Shown here: positions 10,041-18,611 of the stretch, in pieces
How positions within the stretch are numbered: the stretch's first letter is position 1
Layout of the letters: each line of letters begins with the position of its first letter
Source: Salinisphaera orenii subsp. orenii MK-B5
GTDB taxonomy: Bacteria; Pseudomonadota; Gammaproteobacteria; Nevskiales; Salinisphaeraceae
DNA length: 64,000 bases
Direction of reading: 5' to 3'
NCBI RefSeq assembly: GCF_003788635.1
Contig: NZ_AYKH01000014.1
Span: forward strand, 1 to 64,000
The notes under the pieces: generated by a model
Database searches by the model: none
Told to the model about the DNA's origin: nothing
Seen by the model: only the letters and a program-made list of their open reading frames with translations
Made by a program: the position numbers and the translations under genes

Positions 10041-11267
10041 CTAGACGACCGAGCCGAGCTTGAAAATGGGCAGATACATGGCGATGACGAGACCGCCGAC
10101 CAGCACGCCGATGATGGCCATGATCATGGGCTCGAGCAGGCTCGACAGCGAATCGACCTGATTGTCGACCTCGTCCTCGTAGAAATCCGCCACCCGGGAG
10201 CACATCGCGTCCAGGGAGCCGGATTCCTCGCCGATGGCGACCATCTGCTGGGCCATGCTCGGAAACAGCCCCGTGTTGCTCATCGCCAGCTGCAGCTGCA
10301 CGCCCGAGGACACCTGGTCGCGCATCTGCAGAATGGCTTCCTCGAACACGATGTTGCCGGCCGCGCGGGCCACCGAATCCATGGCCTCGACCAGCGGTAC
10401 CCCGGCCGCGAACATGGTCGACAGGGTCCGCGCGAAGCGCGCGACCGCCGCCTTGTAGAGAATGTCGCCGATGACCGGGATCTTGAGCGCGATGCGGTCG
10501 TTCATCCGGCGGAACGCGCGGGATCGTCGCCGGGCCTGGAAGAAGCCGTAGAACGCCGCGCCGATGGCGCCGATGATCGCCCACCACCAGCTCTGGACGA
10601 ACTCCGACAGGCCGATCACGAGCAGCGTGAAGGCCGGCAGATCGGCGCCGAAGCCCTCGAACAGCGACTGGAACTGCGGCACCACGAAATAAAGCAGGAT
10701 GCCCATGACCACGATCGCGACCACGATCACCGCGCTCGGATAGAACAGCGCCTTGCGTACCTTGGCCTTGATCGCCTCGGTCTTTTCCTTGTACGTCGCG
10801 ATCTTGTCGAGCAGGGCCTCGAGTGCGCCGGACTTCTCGCCGGCATCGACCAGGTTCACGAACAGGTCGTCGAAGTGCTGCGGATGCTGGGCCAGCGCCT
10901 GGGCGAGAGTCACTCCGGATTCGATATCGTTGCGGATCGCCGAGACCAGCTCGGCCAGAGACGGATTGTCGGCGCCCTTCGCGATGATGCCCAGCGACTG
11001 CACCAGCGGCACGCCGGCGCTCATCATTGTGGCCAGCTGGCGGGCGAACACCGCGATGTCGGCGGACTTGATCTTCTTCTTGCGCTTGCCGCCGAGACCG
11101 AAGATCGTGGTCTGCTTGCGCACGCGGATGGGGGTGATGCCCTGCTTGCGCAGACTGGCCTTGATCGTGGCCTCGTTCGGACCGTCGGTTCGCCCCGTCA
11201 CTCGGCTGCCGCTGCGATCGGTGCCGGTCCAGAAGAAGGTGTGCTTGTCGGTCAGCGTATCGGCCAT
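10041..11267 (-). CDS. pilC: type IV pilus inner-membrane platform protein PilC
   Basis: PilC is the polytopic GspF-family platform that links the pilus motor ATPases to the growing pilus. At 408 residues it has normal length, with two T2SSF domains (about residues 70-195 and 275-395), each ending in long membrane helices. Conserved segments include ALAQHPQHFDDLFVNLVDAGEKSG and MVAIGEESGSLD. The ATG at 11267 is chosen because GGAGGGG lies directly upstream; the frame itself is open 6 codons further. The ATPase gene pilB, usually adjacent, is absent: pilR precedes pilC here. Confidence 0.95.
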   Translation of the reverse strand: MADTLTDKHTFFWTGTDRSGSRVTGRTDGPNEATIKASLRKQGITPIRVRKQTTIFGLGGKRKKKIKSADIAVFARQLATMMSAGVPLVQSLGIIAKGADNPSLAELVSAIRNDIESGVTLAQALAQHPQHFDDLFVNLVDAGEKSGALEALLDKIATYKEKTEAIKAKVRKALFYPSAVIVVAIVVMGILLYFVVPQFQSLFEGFGADLPAFTLLVIGLSEFVQSWWWAIIGAIGAAFYGFFQARRRSRAFRRMNDRIALKIPVIGDILYKAAVARFARTLSTMFAAGVPLVEAMDSVARAAGNIVFEEAILQMRDQVSSGVQLQLAMSNTGLFPSMAQQMVAIGEESGSLDAMCSRVADFYEDEVDNQVDSLSSLLEPMIMAIIGVLVGGLVIAMYLPIFKLGSVV

Positions 11268-11352
11268 TGCCCCTCCGGAAACCACGCCGCGGCGGCCCGG
11301 GCGACTGCCGCCCGTTCCCGCCGTGCACAGGGGTTATCGGCCGTGATCGCGT

Positions 11353-12792
11353 TTAATTCATGCCCAGCTTGGCCAGACGGTAGCGCAGCGCCCGGAAGGT
11401 GATGCCGAGATGCTTGGCGGCCTGCGTCTTGTTGTAGTGGCAGGTCTCGAGCGCGGCCTGGATGCGCTCGCGCTCGAGCGCTTCCAGCTGGCTTTCCAGA
11501 TCGGCGCTGGTATCCGGCGTCGGCGTCGACGATGCGGGGCCTGGCCGGCCGGTGCCGTTCTCGTCCGGGGCCTCGGCAGGAGCTGGAGCCGGGGACGACT
11601 CGGCCGTGGCCTCCGACAGCGGCGAGCTCAGTCGCAGATACCGGCGTTCGATGACGGCATTGTCGCTGAGCGTGACCGCGCGTTCGAGGATGTTTTCCAG
11701 TTCCCGGATGTTGCCCGGAAAGCTGTAGTGCTGGAGCGCCTCCAGGGCGCGTGGAGCCAGCCGCGGTACCTGGCGCAGGCGCAGCTTGCGCGTCAGACCT
11801 TCGAGAATGCGGTCGGTCAGCGCCGGGATGTCGGCCGTGCGCTCGCGCAGCGGCGGCACGTGGACCTCGATCACGTTCAGGCGATAGTAGAGATCCTCGC
11901 GGAAACGCCCGCGGGCGACTTCGGCGGTGAGATCACAGTGGGTAGCGCAGATCACGCGCACGTCCACGGCCGTCTCCACGTTTGCGCCCACCGGCCGGAT
12001 GGCCCGCTCCTGGATCGCGCGCAGCAGCTTGACCTGCATGGTCAACGGCAGGTCGGCCACTTCGTCCAGGAACAGCGTGCCGCCGTCCGCGCGCGCGAAC
12101 AGCCCCGGGGTGTCGCGCATGGCGCCGGTGAAGGCGCCGCGCACGTAGCCGAAGAACTCGGACTCCATCAACTCCGAGGGGATCGCGCCGCAGTTCACCG
12201 GCACGAAGGCCGCGCCCATGCGCGGGCCCTCCGCGTGGATCATGCGCGCGACGAGTTCCTTGCCGGTGCCCGATTCGCCGCTGATGTAGACCGGCGCCTG
12301 GCTGCGCGCGAGCTTGGAGATCGTCTCGCGCAGGCGCAGCATCTCCGTGGTCCGGCCGATCAGCCGCGGCGAGGCGTCCAGCGACGGGTGCGGCGGAGCG
12401 TCGTGATCCAGGCCCGCGAGCTTGAGCGCCTGGCCGACCAGCGCCCGCAGCCCGGCCACGTCCAGCGGTTTGGAGACGAAGTCGAAGGCGCCGGCCTTGA
12501 GGCTGGCCACCGCGCTCTCGGCGTTGCCGTAAGCGGTGATGACCGCGACCGGGCAGTGGGGGCGGCGCTCGGCGATGAAGGCGACCAGGTCGATGCCCTC
12601 GCCGTCGGGCAGACGCATGTCGGTCAGGCAGAGATCGAAGGGCTCGTTCTCGAACGCCGTCTTCGCCTGCGCCAGCGTGGCCACGGCCTTGGTGTCGATC
12701 GACATGCGGGCGAGCGTGATCTCGATCAGTTCGCGGATATCCGCTTCGTCGTCGACAACGAGGGCGTAGGCTTTGCTGTTGCTGGGCGTCAT
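11353..12792 (-). CDS. pilR: sigma-54-dependent response regulator PilR
   Basis: PilR activates pilin (pilA) transcription with sigma-54 after phosphorylation by PilS. Domains in the 479-residue protein: receiver (residues ~8-120, phospho-acceptor D58 in CLTDMRLPDG, K108); AAA+ domain with Walker A GESGTGKE at 172-179 and the sigma-54 contact loop GAFTGA at 219-224; and a C-terminal Fis-type helix-turn-helix (NKTQAAKHLGITFRALRYRL). The start at 12792 matches the family N-terminus; the open frame extends far upstream through pilS without family similarity. The ATG is part of an ATGA that would also be the pilS stop if pilS were in frame. Confidence 0.95.
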   Translation of the reverse strand: MTPSNSKAYALVVDDEADIRELIEITLARMSIDTKAVATLAQAKTAFENEPFDLCLTDMRLPDGEGIDLVAFIAERRPHCPVAVITAYGNAESAVASLKAGAFDFVSKPLDVAGLRALVGQALKLAGLDHDAPPHPSLDASPRLIGRTTEMLRLRETISKLARSQAPVYISGESGTGKELVARMIHAEGPRMGAAFVPVNCGAIPSELMESEFFGYVRGAFTGAMRDTPGLFARADGGTLFLDEVADLPLTMQVKLLRAIQERAIRPVGANVETAVDVRVICATHCDLTAEVARGRFREDLYYRLNVIEVHVPPLRERTADIPALTDRILEGLTRKLRLRQVPRLAPRALEALQHYSFPGNIRELENILERAVTLSDNAVIERRYLRLSSPLSEATAESSPAPAPAEAPDENGTGRPGPASSTPTPDTSADLESQLEALERERIQAALETCHYNKTQAAKHLGITFRALRYRLAKLGMN

Positions 12793-14434
12793 GCGCGTGC
12801 GTCGTGTATGGATGAAGTCGCCGGTTCGCCGGTTCGCCGGCGCCGGCCCAAGCCTGGGCGAAAACGATACGAAAGCAGGCGCCGTCGCTTTCTGCAACCG
12901 GAGCGAGGCGGGCACGGTTGGCCTCGCAGAGCTCGCGCGCGATGTGCAGGCCGAGCCCGGTGCCCTCGCGGGCGGTCGTGAAGAACGGCTCCATGACCCG
13001 GTCGCTGATGTCGGCGCCCAGCCCCGGCCCGTTGTCGGCGACATCCAGCCCGAACAACCCCGAACGGCTGTGATGCCCGCGCAGGCGTACACGCAGCGGC
13101 GTCTCGTCGCGGCGGGCATGACGCTGTGCGTTGTCCCAGAGATTGAACAGCAGCTGGCGCAGATGGCCGGGGTCGAATTCGATGCACAGGGCGGCGTCGA
13201 TGCCGACGATCTCGAAGTCGGGCGCGCGGGTATTGTACTCGCGATAGTCGTTCACGCAGCTGGCCAGCCAGTCCGCGAGCGCGATCGTCCGGCGCGTGGT
13301 CTCGGAGCGTCGCGACAGCCCCAGAATGCTGTCGATGATGTCGTCGATCCGGCGCGTGTGGCGGTGCACGATATCCAGCAGACGCCGGCCGTCGGCGTCC
13401 AGCGTCGCGGTCTCGGCCAGCAGCTGGCCGGCGTGACTGATCGCCCCGAGCGGATTGCGGATCTCGTGCGCGATGCTGCTGGTCAGCCGCCCCAGGGAGA
13501 CGAGCTTGAGCTGCTGGGCCTGCTCACTCTGGCGCAGGGCATCCTCCAGGCTGATCAGCACCAGTGCGTCCCGCGCCGTGCCCAGGCGGGAGAACAGCGG
13601 TAGCAGCGCGCGGCCGGAGGCCTGAAGCGTGTCGATGCCGTCGGCCGACGTCTGGAGCCAGTGCGACAGCGCCTCGTCGACGGCGGGGGCGACGCGCGTG
13701 AGGGAGGCGTTCTGCGGCGCCGTCTCGGTCAGATCGAGCAGGCGCACGGCCGCGTCGTTGATCAGGCGGATGCGGCGGTCGGCGTCGACCACGATCGCGC
13801 CGATCTCCATCTGCTGGATGATATGGCGGTTGAGCGCGGCCAGATCCTGCACCTCTCCGGCACGTTCGGCGGCCAGCGCCTCGCCCTCGCGCGCCCGGCG
13901 TGCCAGCCAGTGCGACAGCCCGACGCTGAGAAAGAACAGCACACCGAGGATGCCGGCCTGGACGAACGCGCTGCGCGCGCCCTCGATCTGCAGGGGGCGC
14001 AGCGCCTCCTGGCCGAGCACGCCGATCGCCGCGCAGGCCGCCAGCAGGAACGCCAGGCGGGCCGGCAGCAGCATGCCCGCGGCCGACAACGGGGCGATCA
14101 GCAGCATGCCCAGGCCGCCTGCGACGCCGGTGCCGGCCAGGATGAGGGTCGTGAAAAAGGCTACGTCCACCGCGACTGCGAACAGCACCTGGGCCCGCAG
14201 CGGCGGCGTGCGCGTCAGCGCGGCGATCAGCGACAGCACCCACAGCGCGAGATAGGCCAGACAGGCGCTGCGGAAGACATCCGGCATCACCACGTCGAAC
14301 AGATGCCCGGCCTGGGCGAACAGCAATAGCGTGACCAGACCGAATCCGATCAGGCCGCGGTAGGCGTTGAGGGTGGCGATCGCGCGCCAATCTTCGGTGT
14401 GCCGGATCAATGGCGCGCCGACGCGCCGGCTCAT
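12789..14434 (-). CDS. pilS: sensor histidine kinase PilS, frame disrupted at its 3' end
   Basis: PilS is the membrane kinase partner of PilR. From ATG 14434 the protein has about six N-terminal membrane helices, a PAS-like linker, the phospho-acceptor H323 in SSIAHEIRNPLG, and an ATP-binding domain with NLWDNAQRHA, DNGPGLG and GTGLGLHIA. The start overlaps the upstream gene's stop (ATGA). After GACFRIVFAQAWAGAG the frame crosses an 8-bp tandem repeat at 12818-12841 and, as written, has no stop until 11933, about 860 bases inside pilR in another frame. With one repeat unit less it would end ...TSSIHDARA at the TGA of 12789-12791, giving 545 residues and a 4-base overlap with pilR. Coordinates given are those of the presumed ancestral gene. 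Confidence 0.85.
12818..12841. repeat. 8-bp tandem repeat, three units, at the 3' end of pilS
   Basis: On the plus strand TCGCCGGT occurs twice and is followed by TCGCCGGC, so 23 of 24 bases keep an 8-base period. Eight is not a multiple of three, so gain or loss of a unit changes the pilS frame just before its expected stop. Confidence 0.9.
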
Positions 14435-14655
14435 GATCGCGAGCGGCAGGCGTGCTCGCTGCACACGTAATCGTCACCGTCGCGCTCGGCCAGCGACAGC
14501 GGCAGATGCACGCCGCAGCGTTCGCAGCGCACCGTGCGTTCGAATTCCGGCGGCGCCTCGCGCCGGTGCATGCGCGTACGCGCCCCGCCCGCAAGCTGGC
14601 GGAATGCAAGCCAGGCGATACCGATGATCAGTAGCAGTCCGAGCAGTCGGGCCAT
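14431..14655 (-). CDS. small membrane-anchored PP0621-family zinc-ribbon-like protein
   Basis: A 74-residue protein with one N-terminal membrane helix (residues ~3-20, LLGLLLIIGIAWLAF) and a short cytoplasmic domain with a C-x2-C pair (CERCGVHLP) and a second Cys with nearby His (CSEHACR), suggesting metal binding. This resembles the uncharacterised PP0621 family found upstream of pilS in Pseudomonas-type genomes. Its stop overlaps the pilS start (ATGA), so co-translation with pilS is likely. The function is unknown; a role with the PilSR system is suggested only by position. Confidence 0.75.
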   Translation of the reverse strand: MARLLGLLLIIGIAWLAFRQLAGGARTRMHRREAPPEFERTVRCERCGVHLPLSLAERDGDDYVCSEHACRSRS

Positions 14656-14814
14656 GGGATATCCGGGTTTGAAGAGCGCGACGGGACAGCCCCGAGTGTA
14701 TCCAAATCGCGTCGCCGCGGGGTCCGGGCGGGGGCCGTCGCAAGTTGTCGTGCCGGGCTACAGGCGCCACAATGCGCGGCATTACGAGTTTGATGTCTCA
14801 ATCAAGGCGATGCC

Positions 14815-15978
<1,164 letters not shown>

Positions 15979-16030
15979 TCGCGCGACCGCCACGCCGTCC
16001 ACCGAATACGCTTCAGACCAGGATCAATCC

Positions 16031-16900
16031 ATGAGCATTCTCGTCAACAAAGACACCAAGCTGATCGTCCAGGGCTTCACCGGCTCGCAGGGCACGTTCC
16101 ACTCCGAGCAGTGCATTGCCTACGGCACCAACATCGTCGGCGGCGTGACCCCTGGACGCGGCGGCGAGACCCATCTCGATCGCCCCGTGTTCAACACCTG
16201 CGGCGACGCGGTGCGTGAGACCGGCGCCAACGCCACCATGATCTACGTGCCGGCGCCGTTCGCCGCCGACGCCATCCTCGAAGCCGCCGACGCCGGTATC
16301 AAGACCATCATCTGCATCACCGAGCATATCCCGGTGATGGACATGCTGCGCGTGCGTGCCGCGCTCGACGATTCCGACTCCGTGCTGATCGGGCCGAACT
16401 GCCCCGGCGTGATCACGCCGGGCGAGTGCAAGATCGGCATCATGCCGGCGCACATCCATCAGGAAGGCAAGATCGGCATCGTCTCGCGTTCCGGCACGCT
16501 GACCTACGAGGCGGTGTTCCAGACCACCCACAACGGCCTCGGGCAGAGCACCTGCGTGGGCATCGGTGGCGACCCGATCCACGGTCTCGACTTCACCGAC
16601 GTGCTCGAGATGTTCGAGAACGACCCGCAGACCGCCGGCGTCGTCATGGTCGGCGAGATCGGCGGCACCGCCGAGGAAGAGGCCGCCGAATACATCAAGG
16701 CCCACATGAAGAAGCCGGTCGTGGCCTACATCGCCGGCGTGACCGCGCCGCCCGGCAAGCGCATGGGCCACGCGGGCGCCATCATCTCCGGTGGCAAGGG
16801 CACGGCGGACGACAAGTTCGAAGCCCTCGAGGCCGCCGGCGTGGCGACCGTGCGTTCGACCGCCGAGATCGGCAGCAAGATGGAGGAAATCCTGGGCTGA
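16031..16900 (+). CDS. sucD: succinyl-CoA synthetase subunit alpha
   Basis: SucD (289 residues, E. coli 289) carries the CoA-binding Rossmann domain and the active-site phospho-histidine loop; GHAGAII near residue 247 contains the catalytic His. N-terminal [24 protein letters not shown] is classic. It forms an operon with sucC and is followed by a strong intrinsic terminator at 16941-16975. Confidence 0.98.
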   Translation: MSILVNKDTKLIVQGFTGSQGTFHSEQCIAYGTNIVGGVTPGRGGETHLDRPVFNTCGDAVRETGANATMIYVPAPFAADAILEAADAGIKTIICITEHIPVMDMLRVRAALDDSDSVLIGPNCPGVITPGECKIGIMPAHIHQEGKIGIVSRSGTLTYEAVFQTTHNGLGQSTCVGIGGDPIHGLDFTDVLEMFENDPQTAGVVMVGEIGGTAEEEAAEYIKAHMKKPVVAYIAGVTAPPGKRMGHAGAIISGGKGTADDKFEALEAAGVATVRSTAEIGSKMEEILG

Positions 16901-16940
16901 TCGATGCGTTGATCGCATCGTCATCCGCTGGATGATTGAA

Positions 16941-16975
16941 GCCGGCGTCCGTTTTGGCGGGCGCCGGCTTTTTTG
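16941..16975 (+). terminator. intrinsic terminator of sucCD
   Basis: An 11-bp stem (16941-16951 with 16958-16968, one G-U pair), a 6-base loop TTTTGG, then a run of six T. It lies 40 bases beyond the sucD stop. Confidence 0.9.
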
Positions 16976-17086
16976 TGGGTGAAGGTTCGAGACCCTTGTC
17001 GCGTTTCGCTTTTTTTCAAAGCGAAGCTTGGTTCGGTTTTGGTGACCAGTGTCGAATCAACTGCTTAGGTTGATTTGGACCTGGTG

Positions 17087-17155
17087 TTTCGCACTGCTGT
17101 GCGACTCACTTTCATTTGCTTGTCCAAATGAAAGTGAGCAAAGCAAAGGACACCC
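17087..17155 (+). repeat. left terminal inverted repeat
   Basis: Starts TTTCGCACTGC and ends GGACACCC. It contains the perfect 14-bp stem 17105-17118/17125-17138 with loop CTTGTC. Confidence 0.8.
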
Positions 17156-17352
17156 TGACTTGCGTCGATGCTTCGCATCGATGCCCTGTGCTGCTCGCCC
17201 GTCCGGGGCGCAGCCGGAACTCGCCGCGCTACGCGCGACTCAGACACCCGGCTGCTTCATCCCCGGCCGTGCTCCGCTGCTCGGCGCTACGCCCAAGGGA
17301 CTGGAATACAGGCAAGCTCGCTATCGCTCGCTCAAGGTCACAATTGTTGTAA

Positions 17353-17380
17353 GTCGGATTAGCCGAAGGCGTAAGCCGAC
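17353..17380. repeat. short interrupted palindrome of a widespread intergenic repeat type
   Basis: GTCGG-A-TTA-GCC, GAA, GGC-G-TAA-G-CCGAC. It resembles the dispersed palindromes of the form GTAGG-TCGGGTTAGCC...GGCGTAACCCGAC seen between genes in many Proteobacteria. It sits inside the 776-bp element. Confidence 0.55.
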
Positions 17381-17581
17381 AGGAATAATGAAGACGCGAA
17401 CCGTAGAGAGAACGCGGTAGCCGATTACCACTTGATGCCCGGCACTCTGCGCCTGTATTCGGGTCCCGTTAGTGCAGCGCCGGAGATGCGTCGTGGCGAC
17501 GGGTGTCCGGCGCACAGCGCCGGTGCGGCAAGCTGTTTTAGCATCGCCAAAGCGATGCGAGCCTTAATCAATTATTAGGAC

Positions 17582-17662
17582 CGCATCCCGTCGCCGCTGC
17601 GCCTCGGCGTATCGCCCCGAGAGGCGGAGCAGGGCGCTCCGGCAGCGACGCTGTGGGATGCG
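17582..17662. repeat. long imperfect palindrome
   Basis: CGCATCCC (17582-17589) pairs with GGGATGCG (17655-17662), with an inner GCTGC/GCAGC pair (17596-17600/17642-17646). A further CGCATCCC copy lies at 17725. It is part of the internal structure of the element. Confidence 0.55.
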
Positions 17663-17793
17663 ACCCTCGGCGGGACGAAACCGTACGAGTCGTCGCCTCG
17701 GGGCTCGGGCCGAACGCCGGCGGTCGCATCCCAACTACGCTGGGAAGGCCCCGCTCCTCGCTTCGTACGGCACGGCGTAGCCGGCGCTATGCC

Positions 17794-17862
17794 GGGTGTT
17801 CTTTCCTCTGCTTACTTTCGTTTGGACAAGCAAACGAAAGTGAGACCCACGGCAGTGCGAAA
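17794..17862 (-). repeat. right terminal inverted repeat
   Basis: Reverse complement of the left end with about nine substitutions and no indels. Stem 17811-17824/17831-17844 (one G-U), loop GACAAG. Substitutions in the hairpin arms are partly compensatory (A/T to G/C at 17820 and 17835), suggesting the fold is maintained. Confidence 0.8.
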
Positions 17863-18033
17863 ACAAAGGAACGACCAACTAGTGAGCGCTGAAAGCCTCA
17901 TGGTGTGAATGTTTGAATTCTTGAATGAGCTTTGCGCGTAAATTCCAGCCCGCTAATCACGCGTTCGACGTTATAGAATTACGCCTATGATACGTGCTCG
18001 AATGACGTCATAGTTCAATTGAGCGCAATCGAT

Positions 18034-18456
18034 ATGAGCCAGACCTACGACATCAGCTGCGACTGCGGCCACGTGAAGATGACGGTCCGAGGCGAGCCCA
18101 AGCTATCGCTCTACTGTCACTGCGGCAGCTGTCGCGAGCTGTACGCCGCCGACGTGCTGGGCCTGACCGGTTGGGACGAGGAAAACGTCGATCTGCCGGA
18201 CGACTCCAAGCTGTTTCACCATAAGACCGACGGCAAGGAAATGCACCGCTATGGCTGCCCGAAGTGCGGCATGACCATGTACGGGCGCCACAAGCCGGGT
18301 ATTCCGGTCATCCGTCATAACGTGTTCCGCAAGAACAATGGCGGCAAGCTGCCGTCTGAATTGGCACCCGCGCTGCACCTGTTCTACGGCGAGCGCGTGC
18401 TCGATATCGACGACGATCTCGACAAATGCGAGGACGGTTCGGCGGTCGGTCTGTAG
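18034..18456 (+). CDS. GFA/CENP-V-fold zinc protein
   Basis: A 140-residue protein of the glutathione-dependent formaldehyde-activating (GFA)-like fold. It shows the spaced zinc cysteines C-D-C-G near residue 9, C-H-C-x2-C near residue 28 and C-x2-C (CPKCGMTMYG) near residue 75. Members bind zinc; most have no demonstrated activity, so a formaldehyde role should not be assumed. ATG 18034 is preferred over a TTG at 18019. It stands alone after the repeat element and is followed by a stem-loop. The C-terminal ~20 residues are strongly acidic. Confidence 0.75.
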   Translation: MSQTYDISCDCGHVKMTVRGEPKLSLYCHCGSCRELYAADVLGLTGWDEENVDLPDDSKLFHHKTDGKEMHRYGCPKCGMTMYGRHKPGIPVIRHNVFRKNNGGKLPSELAPALHLFYGERVLDIDDDLDKCEDGSAVGL

Positions 18457-18492
18457 CTGACGCGCTCGACTCTAATCCAAAATCGAATCGGT

Positions 18493-18517
18493 ACGGGCCG
18501 GCTTGTCGTCGGCCCGT
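18493..18517 (+). terminator. stem-loop after the GFA-fold gene
   Basis: ACGGGCCG (18493-18500) pairs perfectly with CGGCCCGT (18510-18517) across a 9-base loop; a short T-containing stretch TGTCGTTT follows. Confidence 0.5.
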
Positions 18518-18611
18518 TGTCGTTTCGGCCGCCTGCGTCCTGGCGTATCCTTGGCGTCGCAACGCCCGCCGACGAGAGGTCGGCTTTTCTTCAGCCTCGG
18601 GAGTCCCCCGT

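Larger units (their letters stand above)
17087..17862. mobile_element. 776-bp non-coding element with 69-nt imperfect terminal inverted repeats
   Basis: The left end (17087-17155) and the reverse complement of the right end (17794-17862) align without gaps over 69 bases with about 60 identities (hand count). Each end is itself a 14-bp hairpin with a 6-base loop. The interior is GC-patchy, full of small palindromes, and encodes nothing recognisable. It may be a MITE-like non-autonomous element, or two copies of a dispersed repeat facing each other. No transposase and no clear target duplication are visible. Similar hairpin repeats built on CTTTC...CTTGTCC...GAAAG followed by GGACACCC are, to my knowledge, common in other GC-rich Gammaproteobacteria. 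Confidence 0.6.
16976..18033. other. gene-free interval of atypical composition
   Basis: About 1.05 kb between the sucCD terminator and the GFA-fold gene, visibly richer in A and T than its neighbours. It holds the inverted-repeat-bounded element at 17087-17862, a small AT-rich hairpin at 17005-17025 (TTCGCTTT/AAAGCGAA), and an AT-rich promoter-like stretch from about 17900 to 18030. Short open frames inside show no protein character. Confidence 0.7.

Noticed and set aside
11933-12788. Tail of the pilS frame over pilR as a real protein extension
   Set aside because: The residues are Arg/Gly/Ala-rich out-of-frame pilR translation; the 8-bp repeat explains the missing stop better.
17049-17420. 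Open frames of 60-123 codons inside the inverted-repeat element
   Set aside because: They run through the hairpins and show no protein-like composition; no transposase motifs.
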